Positions 31,597-40,100 of a stretch of DNA of 64,000 nt are shown here, piece by piece. The stretch's first letter is position 1; each line of letters opens with the position of its first letter. The position numbers and the translations under genes were made by a program. A model generated the notes under the pieces. The model saw nothing but the letters and a program-made list of their open reading frames with translations, ran no database searches and was not told the DNA's origin. This DNA is from an uncultured Nocardioides sp. GTDB lineage: Bacteria; Actinomycetota; Actinomycetes; Propionibacteriales; Nocardioidaceae. Location: NCBI RefSeq assembly GCF_946885725.1, contig NZ_CAMPGZ010000001.1, forward strand, positions 1-64,000, in the 5' to 3' direction.

Positions 31597-32487
31597 TCAG
31601 CGCCTCAGGGCGTGCGCGCGCCGGATCGGCTCGGCGCTGTCGGCGAGGCGGTAGAACGCGACCACGAAGCTCGTCACCAGCATCAGCAGGCCGGCGAGGG
31701 CCAGCGCGAACGTGGCGAGGTCGAGCTCCGTCGGCCCGCGTCCGGCGTAGGTCTGCACCAGCGTCGCGCCGGTGATCGCGGCGTACCCGGACACGCCGAG
31801 CTCGACGGTACGCAGGCGGGAGAGCTCTTTGCCGGGGGCGGCGAGCAGGATGATCGCCAGCGCCGGAAGCACCTGGGCCGCGTGCAGGGTGACCGCGTGC
31901 GGCAGCTTCATCGCGCCGGCCGCGCCGAACGTGTTGCCGCCCTCCGCGATCATCTGCATGCCGACGCCCTGGCTGACCAGCATCAGCACCAGGCCCAGCC
32001 GGATCGCGAGGGCGAGGCTCGGGGGCGCGTCCAGGTGGATCCACGCCCAGATCGCGACGGCGACGGTCAGCACGCCGATGAGCGTGACCAGCATCCCCAT
32101 GTAGCTGAAGACCATCTCGTTGAACGGCGTGCTCTCGTTGAAGTGGGACGGCACGCCGCGCCACCGCTGCATCGAGATGAGGAAGACCTCCCCCGTCGCG
32201 GCCAGCGAGTACAGCCCGAGCACGAGCCACCCGACGGCGCGGTGCGGCCGCAGGAACGTCATGAACCAGCTGATGGTGGCCACCGCGATGCCGAACGACA
32301 GCCCGAAGACCACCGGCTTGCGCCACGACACCGGGCCTTCCCAGGGGCCGCCGTCGACGACGTACACACCGAGGTGGAACAGCCCGCTCAGGACGAGAAG
32401 TGCGGCACAGCCGTAGGCGAAGCGCTGGTACGGCGCGGCCGGGGTGAAGCGGCCGGCGCGGAAGACAGCGAGCACGAGCTCTCTCAT
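31597..32487 (-). CDS. Polytopic membrane protein, unknown function
   Basis: 296 residues from ATG 32487 (GGGAGG 11 nt upstream). About eight hydrophobic helices with conserved-looking loops, for example SWRKPVVFGLSFG, MQRWRGVPSHFNESTPFN and QMIAEGGNTFG. I do not recognise a named family; similar uncharacterised membrane proteins occur in actinobacteria. It converges with the NlpC/P60 gene (16 nt). Confidence 0.8.
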   Translation of the reverse strand: MRELVLAVFRAGRFTPAAPYQRFAYGCAALLVLSGLFHLGVYVVDGGPWEGPVSWRKPVVFGLSFGIAVATISWFMTFLRPHRAVGWLVLGLYSLAATGEVFLISMQRWRGVPSHFNESTPFNEMVFSYMGMLVTLIGVLTVAVAIWAWIHLDAPPSLALAIRLGLVLMLVSQGVGMQMIAEGGNTFGAAGAMKLPHAVTLHAAQVLPALAIILLAAPGKELSRLRTVELGVSGYAAITGATLVQTYAGRGPTELDLATFALALAGLLMLVTSFVVAFYRLADSAEPIRRAHALRR

Positions 32488-32602
32488 GGGTTGCCGGACC
32501 TCCCAACCCCTCGACGCTAGGAGCGGGCGGTGCCGTGGGCCATGACCCGTTCGGGCCCACTGTTCTCGCGTTTCACACAAGGACGACAAACCGCGGGGTC
32601 GA

Positions 32603-34033
32603 CTACTCCCCCGCTCCCGGTGGGAGCAGCCGGAGGTCCCCGCGCGGTCCCGCGTGGGCGAGCTCGAGCAGCGCGTCGACGTCGAGGTGCTCCTCCGCGA
32701 GGTCGGCGAGCAGGTCGAGGCGCCGCTCGCGCGCGGCAGCGAACGACGCACGCGAGGTCACGCCGAGCGCGTCGGCGAGGAAGCGCGAACGCGTCGCGTC
32801 GTCCTCCAGCGCTCCGTGCACCATCGTGCCGGTGACGTTCCCGGCGCCGAGCTCGCCGGCGACCCTGCCGTGGTGGATCTCGTAGCCCGCCGGCTCGTGC
32901 AGCCGGAGCACCTTGTCCGAGGTGAAGGTGGTCGCGAGTTCGAGCAGACCGAGCCCCTCGGCGGACGCGCCGGCCCCGCCCTCGACGCCGTCCGGGTCGG
33001 CGATCGTGCGGCCGAGCATCTGGCAGCCGCCGCAGATGCCGAGCACGGGCCGACCGGCCGCGGCGTGCGCCGCGATCGCGCGGTCGAGGCCGCGCGAGCG
33101 GAGCCAGGCCAGGTCGGCGAGCGTGGCGCGCGTCCCGGGTAGCACGACGAGGTCGGCGTCGGACAGCGTGCGCGGGTCGGAGGCGAACACCACGTCGAGG
33201 TCCGGCTCGAGACCGAGCGCGTCGACGTCGGTGAAGTTGCTGATCCGCGGCAGCCGGACGACCGCCACCCGTGCCGCGGCGTCACGCTCGGACCGCCGTA
33301 CGTCGAGGTCGAGCGCGTCCTCGGAGTCGAGCCAGAGGCCGGGGTGCCACGGCAGCACGCCGTACACGCGACGCCCGGTCAGCTCCTCGATCATCTCGAG
33401 GCCGGGCGCCAGCAGCGACGCGTCGCCACGGAACTTGTTGACCACGAACCCGGCGACCAGCCGCTGGTCCTCGCGGTCGAGCAGCGCGACCGTGCCGTGC
33501 ATCGCCGCGAACACGCCGCCGCGGTCGATGTCGCCGACGACCACGGTCGGGATGCCGCCGTGCCGCGCGAGCCCCATGTTCACGTAGTCGCTCGCACGCA
33601 GGTTGATCTCCGTCGGGCTGCCCGCGCCCTCGGCGACGACCAGGTCGTAGCGCGACACCAGGTCGTCGTACGCCGCGTGCGCGGCCTCGGCGAGGTGGGC
33701 ACGACCGACGACGAAGTCGGAGGCGTCCACCGCTCCCCCGGGTCGGCCCATCACCACGACGTGGCTGCGCAGGTCGCTGCCCGGCTTGAGCAGCACCGGG
33801 TTCATCGCGGGCTCCGGCTCTGCGCCGGCAGCGACGGCCTGCACCCACTGCGCGCGGCCGATCTCCGCCGCCCCGCCGTCCGGGTGCGCGACGACCATGG
33901 AGTTGTTGGACATGTTCTGCGCCTTGTACGGCGCCACCCGGACACCGCGCCGCGCGAACGCCCGGCACAGCGCCGTCGTGACCACCGTCTTGCCGGCGTC
34001 GGAGGTCGTCCCGGCCACCAGCAGCGCGCTCAT
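32603..34033 (-). CDS. cobQ: Cobyric acid synthase CobQ
   Basis: Glutamine-dependent amidation of adenosylcobyrinic acid a,c-diamide at side chains b, d, e and g. 476 residues: an N-terminal ATPase domain with VAGTTSDAGKTVVTTALCRAF and the CobQ signature YKAQNMSNNSMV, then GDIDRGGVFAA, and a class I glutaminase with nucleophile C334 in GICGGCQMLGR and a His in the C-terminal MVHGALEDD region. ATG 34033. No other cobalamin genes are near, though metH in this window uses the cofactor. No B12 box was found in the 430 nt upstream. Confidence 0.95.
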   Translation of the reverse strand: MSALLVAGTTSDAGKTVVTTALCRAFARRGVRVAPYKAQNMSNNSMVVAHPDGGAAEIGRAQWVQAVAAGAEPEPAMNPVLLKPGSDLRSHVVVMGRPGGAVDASDFVVGRAHLAEAAHAAYDDLVSRYDLVVAEGAGSPTEINLRASDYVNMGLARHGGIPTVVVGDIDRGGVFAAMHGTVALLDREDQRLVAGFVVNKFRGDASLLAPGLEMIEELTGRRVYGVLPWHPGLWLDSEDALDLDVRRSERDAAARVAVVRLPRISNFTDVDALGLEPDLDVVFASDPRTLSDADLVVLPGTRATLADLAWLRSRGLDRAIAAHAAAGRPVLGICGGCQMLGRTIADPDGVEGGAGASAEGLGLLELATTFTSDKVLRLHEPAGYEIHHGRVAGELGAGNVTGTMVHGALEDDATRSRFLADALGVTSRASFAAARERRLDLLADLAEEHLDVDALLELAHAGPRGDLRLLPPGAGE

Positions 34034-34466
34034 GCGCGCGACTCTGGCACAGCGTCGCGTCGTCGTGCCCGGACCCCTGATGATCCGGGTGGTCCGGCCG
34101 CGGTGGCGGGTCCCGATGCAACAGGTCCTCGCTGCCGCGGCGATCCTCGTCCTGACCGGGCCCGTCCTCCCGCACGTCGGGCTCGTGACCGTCGGCGTGC
34201 TGGTGAGCGCGGCCGCGTGGGGCCGAACCTCGCGCTTCGACACTGGATCGGCGCCACGCGGGATGTGTCCGTGGTCGCCCGACCGTCCTGTTATCCACAG
34301 AGCAGCCCACGCGTTCCTGACGGATCCCACGCGAAGTTTCGGCCCGGATGCGCCGGGATCCCAGCAGACGGTGGTATCCCGACGCCCGGGCGACGCGGAC
34401 ATGAAACCGTCCCGGTGGGTGGCTGGTGAGCCCCCACCGGGACGTCGGTTCACACCGACGTGGCGG
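34034..34466. other. 433-nt gene-poor, strongly structured interval with two abutting hairpins
   Basis: No convincing gene. At the right end are two hairpins sharing their boundary: an 11-bp stem 34409-34419/34433-34443 with a 13-nt loop, and an 8-bp stem 34442-34449/34454-34461 with loop TCAC. The second lies 5 nt past the stop of the small ORF at 34467-34628, so they may terminate it. Further palindromic runs (cccggatgcgccggg, gggatccc) lie between 34340 and 34400. A perfect DnaA box TTATCCACA is at 34291. A single hydrophobic frame from 34032 on the plus strand lacks support as a gene. Confidence 0.55.
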
Positions 34467-34628
34467 TCACTCGGCCTGGACGTCGTCGGTCTGCGTGCCC
34501 GGGGCAGCGAGACGACGCGCTCGAGCATCCCGTAGCTGCGGCTCGGCCAGGATCGTGGTGCCGGTGCCCATGCGGGTCGTCAGGTCCGTCAGCAGCGAGC
34601 CGGTGTCCCTGTGCGCGAGTGTGGTCAT
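34467..34628 (-). CDS. 53-residue orphan ORF with strong ribosome-binding site
   Basis: ATG 34628 is preceded by GGAGGAG at 5-8 nt, one of the better sites in the window. The peptide begins MTTLAHRDTGSLLTDLTTRM and ends with an Ala/Arg-rich, then acidic tail; it is Thr- and Leu-rich, has no cysteine and no signal peptide or TM helix. It is on the same strand as the SARP regulator, 149 nt downstream of it, and is followed by two hairpins. No family is recognised. It could be a small regulatory or substrate peptide; it might also be non-coding. Confidence 0.5.
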   Translation of the reverse strand: MTTLAHRDTGSLLTDLTTRMGTGTTILAEPQLRDARARRLAAPGTQTDDVQAE

Positions 34629-34639
34629 GCTCTCCTCCT

Positions 34640-34682
34640 CGGATGGGGCCGGAATCATCTCGGTCCCAGGACATCCCATCCG
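34640..34682 (-). promoter_or_regulatory. Inverted repeat ahead of the 53-residue ORF
   Basis: CGGATGGG (34640-34647) and CCCATCCG (34675-34682) form an 8-bp inverted repeat with a 27-nt spacer. It lies directly upstream of the Shine-Dalgarno sequence of the small ORF and could be an operator or a leader hairpin. Confidence 0.4.
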
Positions 34683-34777
34683 GGCGGGCGATGGTCAGGG
34701 ACGATAGGTCACCCGATGCCGGACCGTTGGTCGCGTACGACGCAGTGCTCTCTTCCCCGGGGACCGACGTGCCCACC

Positions 34778-36784
34778 TCACATCGGCATGACCAGGCTCT
34801 CCACCGGCAGCGACCACTCGGCGTGGAGCCACGAGCGCCACACCACGATCGCGCACGCGGCGGCACCGACGACGCGGTTGATGCGTTCGGCGACCCTGTG
34901 GACGCGGCTGCCCAGCGAGTGCCGGTCCGGCCCGACCCGCATCCGACCGGGCAGCCTGTCGAGCAGCTCGACCCACGCGCGCTCCGCCTCCCAGTCACCC
35001 CGCTCGCCGGCCCGTCGCAGCTCGACCGCGCCGAGCTCGGCCGCCTCCTGGTGGCGGCCCCCGGCCACGAGGTGACCTGCCCGCTCGAGAGGCGCGATGT
35101 CCAGCTCGTCGGCGACGGCGCGGTGCAGACGGAGGGCGGCCGCCGGGCGCAGCCACCCCACGAGCTGGTCGCGGTGGTCCTCGTTCCGGAGCCGGTAGCC
35201 GAGAGGTGACACGTCGAGAAGTCCCTGGTCGACCAGCCAGTCCAGGACCGCGGCGACCCAGTCGGTGCGCCGGGTGTCGGGCTGCAACCGGTGCAGCACC
35301 CGCTCCACCTCCTCCACCGTCACCGGCACCTCGACCACGCCGACGACGGCCAGGACGTCCAGCGTCGACGGGGACAGCGCGCGGATGAGCCGCTGCAGCA
35401 GAGGCGCCAGCGCCAGCCGGTCCCGTGGACCGTGGCCGCGAACGGTCAGCCCGTCCGGTGTCCAGACGACCAACCCGTCGGAGAGCAGCGAGCGAAGGCG
35501 TTCGATGACCAGGCCGGCCAGGCCGTGGGTCTCCTCCATCAGGTGGTCGAGCAGCTCCGGCGACACGGGTCCCTGCAGTACGTCGGCGGCCGTTGCCGCC
35601 AGCAGCCTCCGGTCCAGACGCGGCACGTGTACCACGTGCACGGGCGTGCCCCCGGAGAACCGGGAGGACCGCACCTCCTCGTCGAGCCGGTCCACCGGAA
35701 CCACCAGCACGGCCCCCCGCTCGCGGGCGATGCGCACGTACCAAGCCAGGTTCGTCGGCGTCATGTGTTCGACGGCGGGCAGGCACAGCACGGAGCCCTC
35801 GAACGGCAGGGCGGACGGCCCGGAGCTGTCCAAGAGCTCGAGGTTCTCCTTGTGCGCAGGACGCAGGCCGAGCCGCAACCGAGCGCACGCCTGCCCGGCC
35901 AGCAGGGAGCGTCCGCTGCGCGGCGGTCCCTCGATGAGCACGACACCCGCTGCGCAGGGATCGTCCAGGACGTCCTGCAGCACGTGCATCACGTCGGCGA
36001 CCGGGCCGGAGGCCACGTCGGCACCAGCGGGGACCGGACTCATCCCGGTGAGCACCTGCAGGTGCAGTGCGCGCGTCTGGGGCGAGGGGTCGACGCCGAG
36101 CGCGTGGCGCAGCTCGTGACTCTGCCGGTCGAAGACCGCGAGCGCCTGCTGCACCTCGCCGAGGCCGGCCAGCGCCCGCATGAGCACACGCGCCGCGCGC
36201 TCCGAGTGCGGGTCGGCGGCGTGCGCCGGCTGCGCGAGCTCGAGCGCGTCGCGCATCCAGCCGAGCCGGGCCGCCGCCTCCGCCCCTTGCAGCAGGACCG
36301 CGCTGCGCAGCCGCACGAGCCGCGCACCTTCCTCCGCCAGCACGGGCGGAGCCTCACGGACGTCGAGGTCGTCGACGTAGAGCGCCTCCGCCTCCCGCGC
36401 CAGCGCGACGGTCGCCGCGTGCTCCTGCGCCCGGTGCGCCGCCTCGACTTCCGCCGCCTTCGTGGCGAAGGCCTGGACGTCGACCCACACGTCGACCAGT
36501 GCCAGGGCGGAACCACGCCGCTCGACGTACTCGTCCCCGAGCACCCTGCGAAGGTGGTACGTCGCCGTCCTGAGGCTCGCGCGGGCCTTGGTCTCGGGAA
36601 CGTCCGGCCAGAGCTGTCCCACGAGCACCTCTGCGTCCACGGTCTCGCCCGGGGTCAGCGCCAGCAGCCGCAGCAGCTCAACCGCCCGCTGCGTGCGCCA
36701 CTCGCCGTTCGCGACGACCGAGCCGTCGGCACGGCGAACCACGAACGGTCCGAGCAGGCGGACCTCGACCTGGTCAAGATGCAC
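34778..36784 (-). CDS. SARP/AfsR-like transcriptional regulator (wHTH-BTAD-degenerate NTPase)
   Basis: 668 residues from GTG 36784 (GGGGGAAG 3 nt upstream; a longer start at 36844 is possible). N-terminal OmpR-like winged helix (about 1-95: VEVRLLGPFVV...RTQRAVELLRLLALTPG) with the BTAD helical domain (about 100-250: VDVWVDVQAF...LMRALAGLGEVQQALAVFDR). An NTPase-like region follows with a weak P-loop GPPRSGRSLLAG. The last 250 residues are helical and may sense protein or ligand. Such regulators activate linked secondary or developmental genes by binding heptamer direct repeats. It is divergent from the giant peroxidase, with such repeats between them. Confidence 0.9.
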   Translation of the reverse strand: MHLDQVEVRLLGPFVVRRADGSVVANGEWRTQRAVELLRLLALTPGETVDAEVLVGQLWPDVPETKARASLRTATYHLRRVLGDEYVERRGSALALVDVWVDVQAFATKAAEVEAAHRAQEHAATVALAREAEALYVDDLDVREAPPVLAEEGARLVRLRSAVLLQGAEAAARLGWMRDALELAQPAHAADPHSERAARVLMRALAGLGEVQQALAVFDRQSHELRHALGVDPSPQTRALHLQVLTGMSPVPAGADVASGPVADVMHVLQDVLDDPCAAGVVLIEGPPRSGRSLLAGQACARLRLGLRPAHKENLELLDSSGPSALPFEGSVLCLPAVEHMTPTNLAWYVRIARERGAVLVVPVDRLDEEVRSSRFSGGTPVHVVHVPRLDRRLLAATAADVLQGPVSPELLDHLMEETHGLAGLVIERLRSLLSDGLVVWTPDGLTVRGHGPRDRLALAPLLQRLIRALSPSTLDVLAVVGVVEVPVTVEEVERVLHRLQPDTRRTDWVAAVLDWLVDQGLLDVSPLGYRLRNEDHRDQLVGWLRPAAALRLHRAVADELDIAPLERAGHLVAGGRHQEAAELGAVELRRAGERGDWEAERAWVELLDRLPGRMRVGPDRHSLGSRVHRVAERINRVVGAAACAIVVWRSWLHAEWSLPVESLVMPM

Positions 36785-37029
36785 GGGCTTCCCCCTTCGC
36801 CCAGCCGACGAGCGACTGTCCCCCAGGACGAGCTGACGCACCATCAGCTCGCGTTGCGGACCCCCCGGTCCGGCGTCCTCCCTGTATAGGGCACCGGGAA
36901 ATCCAGGGGAACCCCGCGTCCGACAAACCGCCCAACGTGGGGTAGACCGCATCACCCGGGCGGGCCATGCGCCGATGGCCGAACGGCGCCGACCGGACTC
37001 CGGTCCGGCAGTCACGTGCAGACAGAGCT

Positions 37030-37078
37030 GTTGACGCCGTGTTGACGGACGACCACGCGGCGTTGACGAGCGCTGACG
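37030..37078 (+). promoter_or_regulatory. Candidate SARP operator: heptamer direct repeats
   Basis: GTTGACG occurs at 37030, 37041 and 37062 and GCTGACG at 37072, giving spacings of 11, 21 and 10 bp, or one to two helical turns. SARP proteins classically bind heptamer direct repeats with 11- or 22-bp period upstream of a target -10 box. The array lies between the divergent SARP gene and the peroxidase, about 100 nt before the peroxidase ATG. The rest of the 394-nt interval (36785-37178) shows only a short palindrome ccggactccggtccgg near 36992. Confidence 0.65.
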
Positions 37079-37178
37079 TCGCGATCACGCCTCGCCCGCC
37101 AGGCTGCCTCCGGGATCGGCGCGAGGCCGATGCCCGTCGCGAGCGGGGGCCCGCGACGAGAACAAGTGGGGGTAGGAC

Positions 37179-40100
37179 ATGACCTCGTCACGAGGACCAG
37201 GGAGCAGCAGCTCCCGAAGCAACCCGGGCGAACGCGCCCGACGCGGGATGCGCCGCTGGATCACGGCCGGCGTGTCTCTGATGCTGACCGGCGCCGGAGG
37301 GGCGGTGACGGCCGCACCGGCGCAGGCGGTGACCGACGAGGACCCCGCGTTCTTCGTCAACCGCGCCGACCTGGAGTTCATCCTCAAGCAGATCAAGATC
37401 TCCGAGCACCATGCGGCCGGCGGGGAGCTGCTCTGCGACGACCCGGCGGACCAGACCTGGACCTGCGTCCCGGACCGCCGGCTGCCGTACGGGCTGCGCA
37501 CGGTCGACGGCAGCGACAACAACCTGTTCCCGAACCGGTCCGGATACGGCTCGGCCGGGAAGGTGTTCCCGCGCGGCCTGACGGCGAACTTCCGGGACGC
37601 CGACGGGGCGCCGTTCGACGCCGACGGCCCGGGTCCCGCTCAGGTGGGAGACCCGTCGTCGTACAAGCAGAAGGAGGGGCTCGTCTTCGACGCGGAGCCG
37701 CGGATCGTCAGCAACCTCGTCGCGGACCAGACCGCGGCGAACCCCGCGGCGCTCGACGCGGCGGCGAACACCGAGGGCGCGTTCCGTGAGGACCACGACA
37801 ACGACCCGGAGACGCCGGACCGCATCTACATCCCGAACGTGTCGCCCGACGAAGGTCTGTCTGCGCCGTTCAACTCCTGGTTCACGCTGTTCGGCCAGTT
37901 CTTCGACCACGGCCTCGACCTGGTCTCCAAGGGCGGGAGTGGCACCGTCATGGTGCCGTTGGAGCCGGACGACCCGTTGTACGACCCCGACAGCCACACG
38001 AACTTCCTGGCGCTGACACGGGCGACCAACCAGCCCGGCGAGGACGGCATCCTCGGCACCGAGGACGACGTGCAGGAGCACACCAACCGCACCACGCCGT
38101 ACGTCGACCAGAACCAGACCTACACCTCGCACCCGTCCCACCAGGTCTTCCTGCGCGAGTACCGCGAGACGCCGGACGGACCGGTCCCGACCGGTCGGCT
38201 GCTGGACGGCGCGGACGGCGGACTCGCCAACTGGGGCGAGGTGAAGAAGCAGGCGCGCGACCTGCTCGGCATCGAGCTCGACGACGAGGACGTCCTGAAC
38301 GTTCCACTCGTGGCGACCGACCCCTACGGGCACTTCATCCCCGGCGAGAACGGGCTTCCGCAGCTCGTGGTCCCGGAGGAGGGGAACACGCTCGTCGAGG
38401 GCTCGCTCGAGTCGCCGATCGACGCGACCCCGGCAATCCGGGCCAACGTGGCCTTCCTCGACGACATCGCGCACGACGCCGACCCGACCAAGGCCGGCTA
38501 CGACGCCGCGCTGCTGGACAAGCACTACATCACCGGTGACGGCCGCGGCAACGAGAACATCGGCCTGTCGGCGGTGCACCACGTCTTCCACGCGGAGCAC
38601 AACCGGCTGACCGAGGAGATCGACACGCTGATCGGCGAGCAGGACCAGGCCTTCCAGGAGAAGTGGAAGGACGAGTCGATGGTCTGGGACTACGGCGAGC
38701 GCCTGTTCCAGGCCGCCCGGTTCGTCACCGAGATGGAGTACCAGCACCTCGTCTTCGAGGAGTTCGCCCGCAAGCTGGTGCCGTCGATCGATCGGGGACC
38801 CCTCAACGAGACGCTGTACCACGCCGACGTCGACGCCGCGATCACGGCGGAGTTCGCCCACGTGGTCTACCGGTTCGGGCACTCGATGCTCACCGACACC
38901 GTCGCCCGCGAGGGTTGGGGAACCGAGGACGTGCCTCTGCTCGACGCCTTCCTCAACCCCGAGAAGCTCACCGACGGCGGCCGCATCACGCCCGACCAGG
39001 GCGCCGGCGCGGTCATCCACGGCATGGTCAACCAGGTCGGCAACGGGATCGACGAGTTCGTGGTGGACACCCTGCGCAACAACCTGCTGGGCCTCCCGCT
39101 GGACCTCGCCACGATCAACATGGTGCGGGCCCGCGAGGCCGGTGTCCCGACCCTCCAGGAAGCTCGGCGCACCTACTACAAGCAGGACCTCAACCCGGCG
39201 CTGAAGCCCTACGAGAGCTGGGAGGACTTCCGGCTGGCGCTCAAGCACCGTGCTTCCATCGTCAACTTCGTCGCGGCGTACGGCGTCCACCCGACGCTGC
39301 AGCAGGCGACGAACAACGAGGAGCGCCGCGCGGCCGCGGAGGCGCTGGTCGCCGACAAGGCGTTCATGAACAAGCCCTCCGCGGAGTCCGGCCTGGATGA
39401 CGTCGACTTCTGGATCGGCGGCCTGGCGGAGCGGTCGATGGACTTCGGCGGCATGCTCGGCACGACGTTCAACGTCGTCTTCGAGAACCAGCTGGAGGAC
39501 CTCCAGAACGGTGACCGGTTCTACTACCTGACCCGTCTCCAGGGCACCAACCTCATCGCCCAGATGGAGGCCAACTCCTTCTCCGAGCTGATCATGCGCA
39601 ACACCGACGCCGGGATCCTGCCGGCCGACGCGTTCGCGACGCAGAGCCCGGTGGTGGAGATCGCGAACCTGCCGGAGGACCGGTCGCAGTGGCCGACCGG
39701 GCTGACGCTCACCCCCGACGGCACCTACCGGTACGACGGTGAGGAGCACGTGGCGATGCACGGCACTCCGGGCGACGACCGCATGCGCGGCGGCGACGGC
39801 GACGACGCACTGTGGGGTCACGCCGGCCGGGACCGCATCGAGGGCGACGTCGGCGACGACATCATCCACGGCAACGAGGGCCACGACATCCTCACCGACC
39901 TGTTCGGCGACGACGTCATCCACGCCGGCGACGGCAACGACGCCGTGAACGCGGGACCTGGGTTGGACCTGCTGTTCGGCCAGGGCGGCAGCGACTACAT
40001 CCTGCACGGCCAGGAGATCACGCAGTCCTTCGCCGGTTCCGACACGGACTTCGTGCGCGGCGGCCGGGCCAACGACATCATCACCGGCAACGAGGGGGAC

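Noticed and set aside
34032..34284. A hydrophobic plus-strand frame (MRATLAQRRVVVPG...)
   Set aside because: No ribosome-binding site, one weak hydrophobic stretch, starts inside the cobQ start codon; not enough for a gene.
34291..34299. A perfect DnaA box TTATCCACA
   Set aside because: Single copy, no cluster, no dnaA/dnaN or AT-rich stretch near; most likely chance.
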